Both the position numbers and the translations under genes were made by a program. The notes beneath the pieces are model-generated. The model saw only the letters and a list, made by a program, of their open reading frames with translations. It was not told the origin of the DNA and ran no database searches. Source: Oscillospiraceae bacterium (GTDB lineage: Bacteria; Bacillota; Clostridia; Oscillospirales; JAKOTC01). Taken from it: a DNA stretch of 24,441 nucleotides. Below are positions 7,845-16,296 of this stretch, piece after piece (the first letter of the stretch is position 1; each line of letters begins with the position of its first letter). The DNA lies in contig DAOPZJ010000042.1 of NCBI GenBank assembly GCA_035353335.1, positions 1 through 24,441 of the forward strand, read 5' to 3'.

Positions 7845-9530
7845 ATGAAGTTTTCCGAAATGCAGTATGTCCGGCCCAACCCCGAAAAAGTCGGTGCAAT
7901 ATATGAAAAACTGATCGCGCAGGTCAAAAATGCCGAAATCGCGCAAGATGTGTTCGACGCAATTATGGAACACGAAAAAGTTCTGATGGATTTTTCGACT
8001 GCGCAGGCGTTGGTGAATGTCCGCCACTCCATCGACACCGAAGATAAATTTTATGATGAGGAAAACGACTTTTTGGATCAGGCGGGGCCGTTGTTTGAAG
8101 AGAAAATGCAGCCGTTTATTAAGGCACTGCTCGACAGCAAATTCCGCCCCGACTGTGAAAAACGATTCGGCAAGCTGCTGTTTATCAATGCCGAACTCTC
8201 GGTCAAGTGCTTTTCTCCGGCCATCATTGACCTGCTGCAGGAAGAAAACAAACTCGTCAGCGAATACGACAAGCTCATTGCGAGCGCCAAGATCGATTTC
8301 GACGGCAAGACGTTGAATTTGGCGCAATTGGGACCGTATAAAGAAAACGCCGACCGCGCTGTACGCAAAGCCGCTTACGAAGCCGACGGAAACTTCTTTA
8401 TGTCCCACGAAAAAGAGTTTGACGAAATTTACGATAAACTCGTCAAAGTGCGCACCGAGATCGGCAAGAAGCTCGGTTACAAAAATTTTATTCCGGTCGG
8501 TTATATGCGCATGCAGCGCAACTGCTACACACCCGAAATGGTCACTCGGTTTCGCAAACAGGTACTCGACGATCTGGTTCCGGTCGCAAACCGCCTGCGC
8601 GAAATGCAGGCAAAGCGCATCGGACTTGACAAACTGTCGCTGTATGATCTGCTTTATACGTTCAAAGAGGGCAACCCAAAACCCGACGGCACCGCTGATG
8701 AACTGGTCGCCGAGGCCGTGAAAATGTATCACGAGATGTCGGAGCGCACCGGCGTTTTCATCGATTTCATGATCGATAACGGCTTGATGGATCTGGTGAC
8801 CAAGCCTAAAAAATGCGGAGGCGGCTTCTGCACTTTCTTTGCAAATTACAAATCCCCGTTCATCTTCGCCAATTTCAACGACACACAGGGTGATGTCGGC
8901 ACGCTGACCCATGAAGCGGGACACGCCTACGCGTTTTACGTCGCCGGAGACGACGAGATTTACGAGACCGCCGGGCCTTCGCTCGATGCCTGCGAAATCC
9001 ACTCGATGTCGATGGAGTTTTTCGCGTGGCCGTGGCTCGAGAAGTTTTACGGAAAAGACGCCGAACGTGCGCGGCTCGCGCACCTCGAGGACGCGGTCAC
9101 ATTCATCCCCTACGGCACAATGGTTGACCACTTTCAGCACATCATGTACGAAAACCCGAACCTGACCCCGGCGCAGCGCCACAAGGAATGGATGAAGCTC
9201 GAAAAGCAGTATCGCCCCTATATCGATTTTGAGACTGTGCCGTGTTATTCGCAGGGCAGGGGTTGGCAGCGCCAGTCGCACATCTATGAAGTCGCGTTTT
9301 ATTATATCGATTACTGCCTGGCGCAGAGCGTCGCATTGGCATTCTGGGCACAGAGCCGTAAAGACCGCAAAAACGCCTGGGAGCGTTACAACAAGCTCGT
9401 CGACTGCACCGGCAAAAAGACCTTCACCGAACTCTGCAAGGTCGCCGATATGACGGACCCGTTCACCGACGGCTGTTTAAAACAAGTCGCCGCCACGGCG
9501 TTCGAGTATCTGAACCAGTTATCTGAATAG
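7845..9530 (+). CDS. M3-family oligoendopeptidase (PepF-like)
   Basis: A 561-residue zinc metallopeptidase that cuts short peptides in the cytoplasm. HEAGH at 356-360 is the HExxH zinc motif (H356, H360, catalytic E357), and E384 in CEIHSMSMEF, 28 residues later, is the expected third ligand. The C-terminal region has the RGWQRQSHIYEVAFYYIDY stretch found in the M3B/PepF group. Length fits the 560-600 residues usual for that group. There is no signal peptide. A weak AAAGGA lies before the ATG, and the gene has its own promoter. It is monocistronic and ends at the hairpin 9552-9586. Confidence 0.93.
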   Translation: MKFSEMQYVRPNPEKVGAIYEKLIAQVKNAEIAQDVFDAIMEHEKVLMDFSTAQALVNVRHSIDTEDKFYDEENDFLDQAGPLFEEKMQPFIKALLDSKFRPDCEKRFGKLLFINAELSVKCFSPAIIDLLQEENKLVSEYDKLIASAKIDFDGKTLNLAQLGPYKENADRAVRKAAYEADGNFFMSHEKEFDEIYDKLVKVRTEIGKKLGYKNFIPVGYMRMQRNCYTPEMVTRFRKQVLDDLVPVANRLREMQAKRIGLDKLSLYDLLYTFKEGNPKPDGTADELVAEAVKMYHEMSERTGVFIDFMIDNGLMDLVTKPKKCGGGFCTFFANYKSPFIFANFNDTQGDVGTLTHEAGHAYAFYVAGDDEIYETAGPSLDACEIHSMSMEFFAWPWLEKFYGKDAERARLAHLEDAVTFIPYGTMVDHFQHIMYENPNLTPAQRHKEWMKLEKQYRPYIDFETVPCYSQGRGWQRQSHIYEVAFYYIDYCLAQSVALAFWAQSRKDRKNAWERYNKLVDCTGKKTFTELCKVADMTDPFTDGCLKQVAATAFEYLNQLSE

Positions 9531-9551
9531 TTAACAGTCAGCAATGAAAAT

Positions 9552-9586
9552 TGAGCAGTGACAACGCTATTTGTTGTCACTGCTCA
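9552..9586. terminator. Long hairpin between convergent genes, likely bidirectional terminator
   Basis: A perfect 14-bp stem (TGAGCAGTGACAAC with its complement) has a 7-nt loop. It sits between the plus-strand peptidase gene and the minus-strand ABC operon. The T-tracts are short (CTTTAAAC on plus, AATTTTC on minus), so termination may be incomplete. Confidence 0.65.
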
Positions 9587-9610
9587 CTTTAAACTGTGGT
9601 TGATAAATAT

Positions 9611-10348
9611 TTACACCTTGTCGCTTTTCATCTTTTTGCTGAAGACGAAAATCGCAATTCCCAAGACTACCGCCGCGTAGCCGATCACCCACCACAAGTC
9701 GGGCATGATGGCCGCGTAATTGCCCGAGAGCGCGCTTCTTCCGGCGTTGACCGCGTGCGCAAAGGGCAGGGCATAGGCGATGGTTTTGAACGCGCCGCCA
9801 ACAAGATTGAGGTCGAACCAGGTGCCGGACAGCCATGCGCTGAGGTTGGTGAGCAGTGCGCCGCAGATGCCGCCGACTTGCTTGTCGTTGAATACGCTGC
9901 CGCACAACAGCCCGATGCCGATGAATAAAACCGCTGTCGGAATCTGCACCGCAATCGAGAGCAGGATGTTTACCGTCACCGTCAAACCGAGCGCGATAGC
10001 CACCGCAAAGCAGACGGCGATTTGAGCGAGTGCCATCGGAAAAATCGGGAGTATGTACCCCAAGATGAAGTCCGAGGACGTCATCGGCGAGGTGAACAAC
10101 CGAAGCAAAAACGAACCCGTGCGGTCTTTGGAGATTAATGTCGCCGAGAACAGCGATACAAACGACAGCCCGAACACTGCGATGCCCGGTGTAAGCTGGT
10201 CGATTTCGAACATCGGGATCGGAATATTAGCTTGAATCGTCGAGAGCAGCAGCATGACCGCAACCGGGAAACCGAGGCCGAACGCGAGATTGAGCGGGTC
10301 ACGCAGCATTTCTTTGCGGTTGCGGGACGCAAACCAAAGCATTCTCAT
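9611..10348 (-). CDS. ABC-2 type transporter permease
   Basis: A 245-residue integral membrane protein with about six hydrophobic segments: roughly 21-38, 53-72, 94-115, 119-152, 160-178 and 222-238. It has the ABC-2 layout, with a short cytoplasmic N-terminus (RNRKEMLRDPLNL), as in drug, antibiotic or lipid exporters. Its start overlaps the ATPase stop by ATGA, so the two are translationally coupled and make one exporter. The substrate is unknown. Confidence 0.9.
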   Translation of the reverse strand: MRMLWFASRNRKEMLRDPLNLAFGLGFPVAVMLLLSTIQANIPIPMFEIDQLTPGIAVFGLSFVSLFSATLISKDRTGSFLLRLFTSPMTSSDFILGYILPIFPMALAQIAVCFAVAIALGLTVTVNILLSIAVQIPTAVLFIGIGLLCGSVFNDKQVGGICGALLTNLSAWLSGTWFDLNLVGGAFKTIAYALPFAHAVNAGRSALSGNYAAIMPDLWWVIGYAAVVLGIAIFVFSKKMKSDKV

Positions 10349-11082
10349 AAAGCCGCTCCTTTCGTGTCGGTTGCCAGTGCGATAAAGGCGTCTTCGAAAT
10401 TCTTCGCGCCGGTTTTTGCAATCAGTTCTTTGGCGGTTCCGATAGCTTTCAAATGTCCGTCCGCCATAATCCCGATTCGGTCGGAAAGCGCCTCGGCTTC
10501 TTCCATGTAGTGGGTCGTCAGAATCATCGTGACCTTACCCTTTAACGCGCTGATGGCTTTCCACAGTTCGCGTCGCGCAAGTACATCCAGCCCGAGCGTC
10601 GGTTCGTCTAAAAACAGGATTTTCGGATCGGAGATCAACGCCATCGCAATGCTCAGCCGCCGCTGCATGCCGCCCGATAGAATTTTCGCTTTTTTGTCCG
10701 CGACTTCCGCAAGTATAAAGGTCTCGATCATCCGGGCGGCTTTTTCCTTGGCGGCCTTTTTGTCCGCGCCGTAAATCCCCGCGATCAGTTCCAGGTTTTC
10801 GCGCACGGTCAGGTTGCGGGCAATCGCAGTCTCCTGTGGGGAGACGTTGGTGTTCTCCTTGACCTTATGCGCGGCTTTGACAATGCTGTCGCCGAGCATT
10901 TCGGCATCGCCGGAAGTCGGTCTGCAAAGCCCCGAGAGCATTTTGATGGTCGTGGTTTTGCCCGCACCGTTCACTCCGAGCAGCGCAAACAACTCGCCGT
11001 TTTCAATCGATAAGTTGAGATTGTTAACAGCGGTTTTATCTTTAAATTTCTTGGTCAGTCCGGTTGTCTGAATCGCAGCCAT
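10345..11082 (-). CDS. ABC transporter ATP-binding protein
   Basis: A 245-residue nucleotide-binding subunit. Walker A GVNGAGKTT lies at 36-44, the signature LSGGMQ at 135-140, Walker B ILFLDE at 155-160 and the switch histidine in TTHYMEEAE near 190. The subfamily resembles the DrrA/CcmA-like exporters that pair with ABC-2 permeases. GGAGG precedes the ATG, and the gene follows the AbrB-like gene with only 3 bp between. The three genes form one operon under the promoter at 11378-11406. Confidence 0.95.
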   Translation of the reverse strand: MAAIQTTGLTKKFKDKTAVNNLNLSIENGELFALLGVNGAGKTTTIKMLSGLCRPTSGDAEMLGDSIVKAAHKVKENTNVSPQETAIARNLTVRENLELIAGIYGADKKAAKEKAARMIETFILAEVADKKAKILSGGMQRRLSIAMALISDPKILFLDEPTLGLDVLARRELWKAISALKGKVTMILTTHYMEEAEALSDRIGIMADGHLKAIGTAKELIAKTGAKNFEDAFIALATDTKGAAL

Positions 11083-11085
11083 CGC

Positions 11086-11343
11086 TCATTCCTCCGTGAT
11101 CTCTCGCGCGTTTTTGATCTGTTTTGAGAATTCATGTAATGCGTCGTGTAAAATGTCGCTTTTGACAATCGCGATACCTTGATCTTCGTCTCCGAGCAGC
11201 AATAACATATCGCCCGGCTTGATGTGAAAGACATCACGGGCCTCTTTGGGGATGACAATCTGCCCTTTTTCGCCGACCTTGACGGTCCCAAAGACATATT
11301 TGCCCTTGGGGGCACCGCTCGGTGTATTTGTTCCATTATCCAT
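11086..11343 (-). CDS. AbrB/SpoVT-domain transcriptional regulator
   Basis: An 85-residue protein. Residues about 19-60 (VKVGEKGQIVIPKEARDVF, then IKPGDMLLLL) are the swapped-hairpin AbrB/MazE DNA-binding fold. The C-terminal tail is acidic and probably helical. AGGAGA lies before the ATG. As the first gene of an exporter operon it probably controls that operon, possibly through the inverted repeat at 11354-11374. It could also resemble a MazE-type antitoxin, but no toxin gene follows: the next gene is the ABC ATPase. Confidence 0.88.
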   Translation of the reverse strand: MDNGTNTPSGAPKGKYVFGTVKVGEKGQIVIPKEARDVFHIKPGDMLLLLGDEDQGIAIVKSDILHDALHEFSKQIKNAREITEE

Positions 11344-11353
11344 TCTAACATCT

Positions 11354-11374
11354 CCTACAAGTATGAAATGTAGG
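11354..11374. repeat. Inverted repeat overlapping the abrB-like leader and SD
   Basis: CCTACA (11354-11359) and TGTAGG (11369-11374) are separated by 9 bp. The block lies between the -10 box and the ATG and overlaps the Shine-Dalgarno sequence (complement of 11351-11356). It may be an operator for the encoded AbrB-like protein or a leader hairpin that masks the ribosome site. Confidence 0.45.
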
Positions 11375-11377
11375 AAT

Positions 11378-11406
11378 AGTATAACATATATACATTAAAT
11401 TATCAA
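11378..11406 (-). promoter_or_regulatory. Predicted sigma-A promoter of the abrB-like/ABC operon
   Basis: TTGATA (11401-11406) and TATACT (11378-11383) are 17 bp apart on the minus strand, each close to consensus. Confidence 0.75.
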
Positions 11407-11418
11407 TACAAAATAATG

Positions 11419-11841
11419 TAGGGCGGGATGCCCACATCCCGTCGCGTCCCTGTAGGGAAAGGTCTTGACCTTTCCGAGCGAGCGAAAGGTGTTCGCACTA
11501 ATTTATTGTTTTGATGATATAAAATAAATAACACCATGTCATTGCATCATTTATAACACTTTCACAGGTTGTCCACAACCTGCCAGGTTATAAATTTGCA
11601 CGGAAATCTGTGTGAATGGGGAAAACCGTGCGACAAGAACGAGAACAGGGATTCCGACCCTTACAACGAGGGTACCCCCTTGTGGTCGCCTTTATGTTCG
11701 TTAATTTAACTTGAATATCATCAATGTGACACATCAATGCGGATGCTTTTGGCGGGCGATTCTGCCCTCATCGGACTGCGGTCCGACGGAAAGGTCAAGA
11801 CCTTTCCCTACAGAGACACGGGCTGTGGTCAGCTCGCCCTA
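11419..11841. repeat. 423-bp non-coding element with long imperfect inverted ends (MITE-like)
   Basis: The ends, 11419-11476 and 11787-11841, are reverse complements over about 55-58 bp with a few differences. Both begin TAGGGCG at the outside. An inner 27-bp part (11450-11476 against 11787-11813) is a perfect match. Each copy also contains its own hairpin, GGAAAGGTC-TT-GACCTTTCC. No coding sequence is seen inside. The interior holds other palindromes: CAGGTTGT-CC-ACAACCTG at 11565-11582, framed by TTATAAC and GTTATAA, and a hairpin near 11771-11786. No target-site duplication is clear. It lies in the 550-bp gap between the abrB-like promoter and dapL. It may be a miniature transposable element or two inverted copies of a shorter dispersed repeat. 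Confidence 0.6.
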
Positions 11842-11852
11842 TCATATTAAAA

Positions 11853-11880
11853 AAACGGTATCGTTTTTGCGATACCGTTT
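11853..11880 (-). terminator. Rho-independent terminator of thrS-dapF-dapL
   Basis: An 11-bp perfect stem (AAACGGTATCG with its complement) has a 6-nt loop. On the minus strand it is followed by a long T run. It begins 15 bp after the dapL stop. Confidence 0.9.
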
Positions 11881-11894
11881 TGTTTAAACTTAGT

Positions 11895-13085
11895 TTACTT
11901 TAAAATCTTCTTCAGCCGTTCTACGGCTTCTCTGGTGCGTTCGGCATTGCCGAAGGCGGTCAGGCGGAAAAAGCCCTCACCGTTTTTGCCGAATCCCGCG
12001 CCGGGTGTTCCGACCACCTGCGCCTTTTGCAGCAGCAAGTCGAAAAAGTCCCACGACTTCATGTTGTTCGGGCATTTGAGCCAGATATACGGCGAATTCT
12101 TGCCGCCGCAGTACCAGATGCCGAGTTCGTCGAGTGCCGCGCCGATCACGGCAGCGTTATTTTTATAATAGGCAATCTGTTCGCGGGTCTGGCGGAAACC
12201 GGCGTCGGAGAAGACCGCAGCCGCGCCGCGCTGGATGATATAGCTGGTGCCGTTGTATTTGGTGGTCTGGCGGCGCTGCCAGCGCTTGTTGACCGAAACA
12301 CCGTCAAAGACGAGCTCGTTCGGTACGATGGTGTAGCCGCAACGGGTGCCGGTGAAGCCGGCTGTTTTGGAAAGCGAGCAGATTTCGAGGGCGCACTTCT
12401 TTGCACCCTCGATCTGATAAATCGAGGTCGGCAGAGCGGGGTCATCGACAAACGCCTCATAGGCCGCGTCAAAGATGATCAGTGCCTTTTGTGCCAGCGC
12501 ATAATCGACCCACGCTTTGAGTGCGTCGAACCCGTAAACCGCACCGGTTGGGTTATTCGGCGAGCAGATGTAGATCACATCGGCTTTGACATTTTTGTCG
12601 GGCATCGGCACAAAGCCGTTTTCGTAGTTGGCGTTTGAAAAGATCACCTTATGTCCTGCAATGACGTTGACGTCGAGATAAGCCGGATAGACCGGATCGG
12701 GAAGCAAAATCGTGTTGTCGGTGTCGAGCAGATCCATGATGCTGCCGAGGTCGCTCTTTGCGCCGTCGCTGACAAAAATCTCATTGTCCTCGAGCGAGAC
12801 ATTCTTTTTGGCGTAATATTTTTTTAACGCTTCGGTCAAAAAGTCATAGCTGTAGCAGTTGGTCTCGGGGCCGTAGCCGCGAAAGCCCTCGGGCGTGCCC
12901 ATCTCACGGACGGCTTTGGACATATCGGTAACCACCGCCTCACAGAGGGGCAGGGTGACATCGCCGATTCCGAGCCGGATGACATCCGCTTTCGGGTTGG
13001 CCTTTTTATATTCGTTGACTTTTTTGCCGATGGTCGCAAAGAGATAACTTTCTGGGATGTTGTCGAAATTGTTGTTGAGCTTCAT
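11895..13085 (-). CDS. dapL: LL-diaminopimelate aminotransferase
   Basis: A 396-residue fold-type I PLP aminotransferase that makes LL-diaminopimelate directly from tetrahydrodipicolinate and glutamate, bypassing acylated intermediates. The PLP lysine is K240 in SLSKTAGFTGTRCGY, and CSPNNPTGAVY (174-184) carries the conserved Asn. The N-terminal IRLGIGDVTLPL (36-47) and GYGPETNCY (70-78) stretches are diagnostic for DapL. Length is normal. TAGGAGA lies before the ATG, 24 bp after dapF. It works with dapF just upstream: DapL makes LL-DAP and DapF converts it to meso-DAP for lysine and peptidoglycan. Confidence 0.96.
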   Translation of the reverse strand: MKLNNNFDNIPESYLFATIGKKVNEYKKANPKADVIRLGIGDVTLPLCEAVVTDMSKAVREMGTPEGFRGYGPETNCYSYDFLTEALKKYYAKKNVSLEDNEIFVSDGAKSDLGSIMDLLDTDNTILLPDPVYPAYLDVNVIAGHKVIFSNANYENGFVPMPDKNVKADVIYICSPNNPTGAVYGFDALKAWVDYALAQKALIIFDAAYEAFVDDPALPTSIYQIEGAKKCALEICSLSKTAGFTGTRCGYTIVPNELVFDGVSVNKRWQRRQTTKYNGTSYIIQRGAAAVFSDAGFRQTREQIAYYKNNAAVIGAALDELGIWYCGGKNSPYIWLKCPNNMKSWDFFDLLLQKAQVVGTPGAGFGKNGEGFFRLTAFGNAERTREAVERLKKILK

Positions 13086-13109
13086 GTCGGTCTCCTATGT
13101 TTATTGTTT

Positions 13110-13952
13110 TTAATCTGCTTCCACAGTGCCGTCAAACACTTTTACGGCGGGGCCGGTCATTAAAACGCGTTCGTCGGTATAGTTGATGGTCAGATCGCCG
13201 CCGCGCAGATGTACGGTGATATCTTTGCCTTTTTCGCAGATGCCGTTCAACACCGCCGCGACCGCCGCCGCGCAAGCGCCGGTGCCGCAGGCCAGTGTTT
13301 CGCCGCTGCCGCGTTCCCAGACCCGCATGGCGATCTCGTTCTTGCCAATCGGTTTGACAAATTCGGTGTTCACGCTGTCGGGGAACAGATGGCAGGTTTC
13401 GAAAATCCGGCCCGTATGTTCCAGATCAATCGAGTTGATCTCGTCACGGAACACCACGCAGTGGGGGTTGCCCATGCTGACGCAGGTGATCAGATATTGA
13501 ATACCGCGAAAAGTCTGGGGGACGGCGATGGCCGTTTCCATCGGAAGTCGTACAGGGATTTTGGCGCATTCCAAAATAGCTTTGCCCATATCGACCGTCG
13601 CCCCGACGCAGATGCCGTCTTCAATTTGAAGCTGCAGTGTCTTCACACCGGAGAGAGTATCGATCTTGACGACCGGTTTTTTGGCAATACCGGTGTCGTA
13701 GATGTATTTACCTACGCAGCGGATACCGTTGCCGCACATCTTACCCTCGGAGCCGTCGGCGTTGAAAATGCGCATCTTGGCGTCGGCAATGTCGGACGGA
13801 CAAATCAAAATCACACCGTCCGAGCCGACCGAGAAACTGCGCGGGGACAATTCAATCGCCAGCTTTGAGGGGTTTTCGACCTTTTGTTCAAAGCAGTTGA
13901 TATAGATATAGTCGTTGCCGATTCCGTGCATTTTTGTAAATTTATAAAGCAT
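13110..13952 (-). CDS. dapF: Diaminopimelate epimerase
   Basis: A 280-residue cofactor-independent racemase that interconverts LL- and meso-diaminopimelate. The two catalytic cysteines are C73 in MCGNGIRC and C222 in ACGTGACAAA. The N-terminal FTKMHGIGNDY is the family start. Length fits. The start is supported by GGAAGGA about 6 bases before the ATG. The gene lies 46 bp after thrS with no hairpin or promoter in the gap, so it should be transcribed from the T-box promoter at 16297-16325. Confidence 0.97.
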   Translation of the reverse strand: MLYKFTKMHGIGNDYIYINCFEQKVENPSKLAIELSPRSFSVGSDGVILICPSDIADAKMRIFNADGSEGKMCGNGIRCVGKYIYDTGIAKKPVVKIDTLSGVKTLQLQIEDGICVGATVDMGKAILECAKIPVRLPMETAIAVPQTFRGIQYLITCVSMGNPHCVVFRDEINSIDLEHTGRIFETCHLFPDSVNTEFVKPIGKNEIAMRVWERGSGETLACGTGACAAAVAAVLNGICEKGKDITVHLRGGDLTINYTDERVLMTGPAVKVFDGTVEAD

Positions 13953-13998
13953 CTTTTTCCTTCCTTTCGTGCCGTTCCTCCGTTGTTATATCTTTGTT

Positions 13999-15936
13999 TT
14001 ACCAAATTACTTTAGAGGCGATGTCTTTTTGTGCCAATGCGATAAAATCGTCAATCGGCATTGAACCGATATCGCCCTCGCCGCGTTTACGAACCGAGAC
14101 CGTACCTTCCTCGAGCTCTTTTTCACCCACCACCAGCATATACGGTATCTTTTGCAGCTGTGCCTCACGGATCTTGTAGCCGATTTTCTCGTTGCGGGTG
14201 TCGAGTTCGCAGCGCAGTCCGGCGGCGACCAATTTGTCGTTAACTTTTTGTGCGCCGTCGAGTGTCTTGTCGGAAATCGGCAATACTTTCGCCTGTACCG
14301 GCGACAGCCATAGCGGGAACGCGCCGGCATACTTTTCGATCAACAGCGCAAGTGTGCGTTCGTAGCAGCCGATTGAGGTGCGGTGGATGATATAGGGGTT
14401 TTTCTTGCTGCCGTCGGCGTCGGTATATTCCATGCCAAATTTTACCGCCAGCATCTGATCAACCTGAATGGTAATGAGTGTATCTTCTTTACCGTAGACA
14501 TTTCTGATTTGGATATCTAATTTCGGTCCGTAGAAAGCGGCTTCGCCGACGCCGATCTTATAAGGAATCTGCAGATGATCGAGGATTTTCTGCATTGTGC
14601 TCTGCGCTTCATCCCATTGTTCGGGTGTACCGATATATTTATCGGTATCGGCGGGATCCCACTGTGAGAACCGGTATGAGACGTCTTCATACAAACCGAG
14701 TGTCTTGAGCATAAACAAAGCAAGCTCCAGACAACCGCGGAATTCGTCTTCCAACTGATCGGGGCGGCATACCAGATGCCCTTCGGAAATCGTGAACTGG
14801 CGGACGCGGATCAGACCGTGCATCTCGCCGCTGGCCTCGTTGCGGAACAATGTCGAGGTCTCGTTATAGCGCAGCGGAAGATCGCGATAGGAACGTGCGC
14901 GGTTGAGATAGGCCTGATACTGGAACGGGCATGTCATCGGTCTGAGCGCAAAGACTTCTTTATCTTTTTCCTCGTCGCCCAAAACAAACATTCCGTCGCG
15001 GTAGTGATCCCAGTGTCCGGAGAGTTTATATAAATCACTCTTTGCCATGAACGGAGTTTTGGTCAGCTGCCAGCCGCGTCTTGCTTCTTCATCTTCGACA
15101 AACCGCTGCAGCAGCTGGAGAATTTTCGCGCCCTTCGGGAGCATGATGGGAAGCCCCTGTCCGATCAGTTCGGAGGTGGTGAACAGCTCCAGTTCGCGCC
15201 CGAGCTTGATATGATCGCGCTTTTTGGCTTCTTCGAGCATCGCAAGATATTGCTCGAGGTCGGCGGCTTTTGGGAACGCCGTGCCGTAAATGCGCTGCAG
15301 CATCTTGTTTTTTGAGTCGCCGCGCCAGTAAGCGCCTGTCGAAGAAGTCAATTTAAACGCTTTAACCAAACCCGTGGCAAACAGATGACTGCCTGCACAG
15401 AGGTCTGTGAAGTCGTCCTGTTTGTATAAGCTGATCTCCTCGCCTTCGGGAAGATCTTCAATCAGTTCAACCTTGTAAGGCTCGTTCTTTTCATGGAAAT
15501 AGACGATTGCTTTGTCGCGCGGCATTGAAAAACGCTCGAGCTTGTAGTTGGCCTTGACGATTTTCTTCATTTCATCTTCAATCTTTTCGAGAATTTCGGA
15601 TGTAAATGGGACGTCGATGTCAAAATCATAATAAAATCCGTCTTCGATAGCCGGGCCGATGGCGAGTTTAGCCTGCGGGTACAGGCGTTTGACCGCCTGT
15701 GCTAAAATGTGCGAAGCGGTGTGGCGGAAAGTCCATTTGCCGTCCGCATCGTCCCAGGTCAAAATCTGCAACTTACAATCCCGGTCGAGCACATGGGTCA
15801 AATCAACCCGTTTGCCGTCGACCAATGCCGCCAGCGCACCGCGCACCAGTTCTTCGGAAACCGACTTTGCCGCGTCGTAAACGGAGAGGGGCGCATCAAA
15901 TTTGACGACTTTTCCGTCTTTCAGTGTGATGTTCAT
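13999..15936 (-). CDS. thrS: Threonyl-tRNA synthetase
   Basis: A class II synthetase of 645 residues that charges tRNA-Thr. An N-terminal TGS domain (1-60) is followed by the editing domain with HTASH (72-76) and DLCAGSH. The catalytic core has RPMTCPFQYQ, FRNEASGEMHGLIRVRQF (motif 2) and HRTSIGCYERTLALLIEKY (motif 3). The C-terminal anticodon-binding domain starts near PVQAKVLPIS. Zn ligands are the Cys of MTC, the His of EMHG and the His of IIHRTS. The frame is open back to 16038, through the T-box. The ATG at 15936 is preferred because AAAGGA lies 9 bases before it; the ATG at 15942 is only 3 bases from AAAGGA. Confidence 0.97.
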   Translation of the reverse strand: MNITLKDGKVVKFDAPLSVYDAAKSVSEELVRGALAALVDGKRVDLTHVLDRDCKLQILTWDDADGKWTFRHTASHILAQAVKRLYPQAKLAIGPAIEDGFYYDFDIDVPFTSEILEKIEDEMKKIVKANYKLERFSMPRDKAIVYFHEKNEPYKVELIEDLPEGEEISLYKQDDFTDLCAGSHLFATGLVKAFKLTSSTGAYWRGDSKNKMLQRIYGTAFPKAADLEQYLAMLEEAKKRDHIKLGRELELFTTSELIGQGLPIMLPKGAKILQLLQRFVEDEEARRGWQLTKTPFMAKSDLYKLSGHWDHYRDGMFVLGDEEKDKEVFALRPMTCPFQYQAYLNRARSYRDLPLRYNETSTLFRNEASGEMHGLIRVRQFTISEGHLVCRPDQLEDEFRGCLELALFMLKTLGLYEDVSYRFSQWDPADTDKYIGTPEQWDEAQSTMQKILDHLQIPYKIGVGEAAFYGPKLDIQIRNVYGKEDTLITIQVDQMLAVKFGMEYTDADGSKKNPYIIHRTSIGCYERTLALLIEKYAGAFPLWLSPVQAKVLPISDKTLDGAQKVNDKLVAAGLRCELDTRNEKIGYKIREAQLQKIPYMLVVGEKELEEGTVSVRKRGEGDIGSMPIDDFIALAQKDIASKVIW

Positions 15937-15985
15937 GTTCATCAATCCTTTCTGAGTTTGAAAGAGTTTATTAAAAAAATAAAAA

Positions 15986-16017
15986 CACCCCACGCAGGTA
16001 AATTCCTGCAAGGGGTG
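15986..16017 (-). terminator. Intrinsic terminator of the thrS T-box
   Basis: CACCCC-TT-GCAGG pairs with CCTGC-GT-GGGGTG and is followed by a long T-rich run (TTTTTATTTTTTT) on the minus strand. It is the off-state structure of the riboswitch. Confidence 0.93.
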
Positions 16018-16290
16018 AGAGAATTCCCACGGTTCCACCCTTGTTCATCAAACCGAACTGATAAATTCGGGAAGAATTTTTCGGAAGAAAAATTCTTCAG
16101 AGGAATTCGTTTAGCGAATTCCTATTGATCCTTCATTGGGGCTTCTTAACGCGAAGAGACGTCCGCGCCTATTCATTGAGTTCGGGCGGAAGCTCGGGAG
16201 TGGTCGTACCGTCTTGCGAAAAGCCGCTCGCAGCAAACGCAGCTCTCTCTGATTCGTCGGACAACGGTCACATCTCCGTCGAAGCTGATA
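15986..16290 (-). promoter_or_regulatory. T-box riboswitch leader, threonine-specific, upstream of thrS
   Basis: Read on the minus strand, AGGGTGGAACCGTGGG (within 16026-16042) is the T-box sequence that pairs with the tRNA acceptor end. Upstream is Stem I with AGAGAG near its top. In the specifier loop, GGAG (complement of 16274-16277) pairs with CTCC, and the codon ACC (complement of 16202-16204), followed by A, is presented; ACC encodes threonine. Downstream is the terminator at 15986-16017, whose CACCCC arm can instead pair with GGGTG of the T-box to form the antiterminator. Uncharged tRNA-Thr should therefore allow transcription into thrS and the genes after it. Confidence 0.93.
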
Positions 16291-16296
16291 TCATAT

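Noticed and set aside
7803..9281. A 492-codon open frame on the minus strand opposite the M3 peptidase
   Set aside because: It lacks a recognisable domain and is an antisense shadow of a gene with intact catalytic motifs, its own promoter and typical length.
11086..11343. Toxin-antitoxin module from the AbrB/MazE-like protein
   Set aside because: No small toxin gene is adjacent; the next gene is an ABC ATPase.
15943..16038. Extended N-terminus of thrS
   Set aside because: It translates the T-box antiterminator and terminator; the SD supports the start at 15936.
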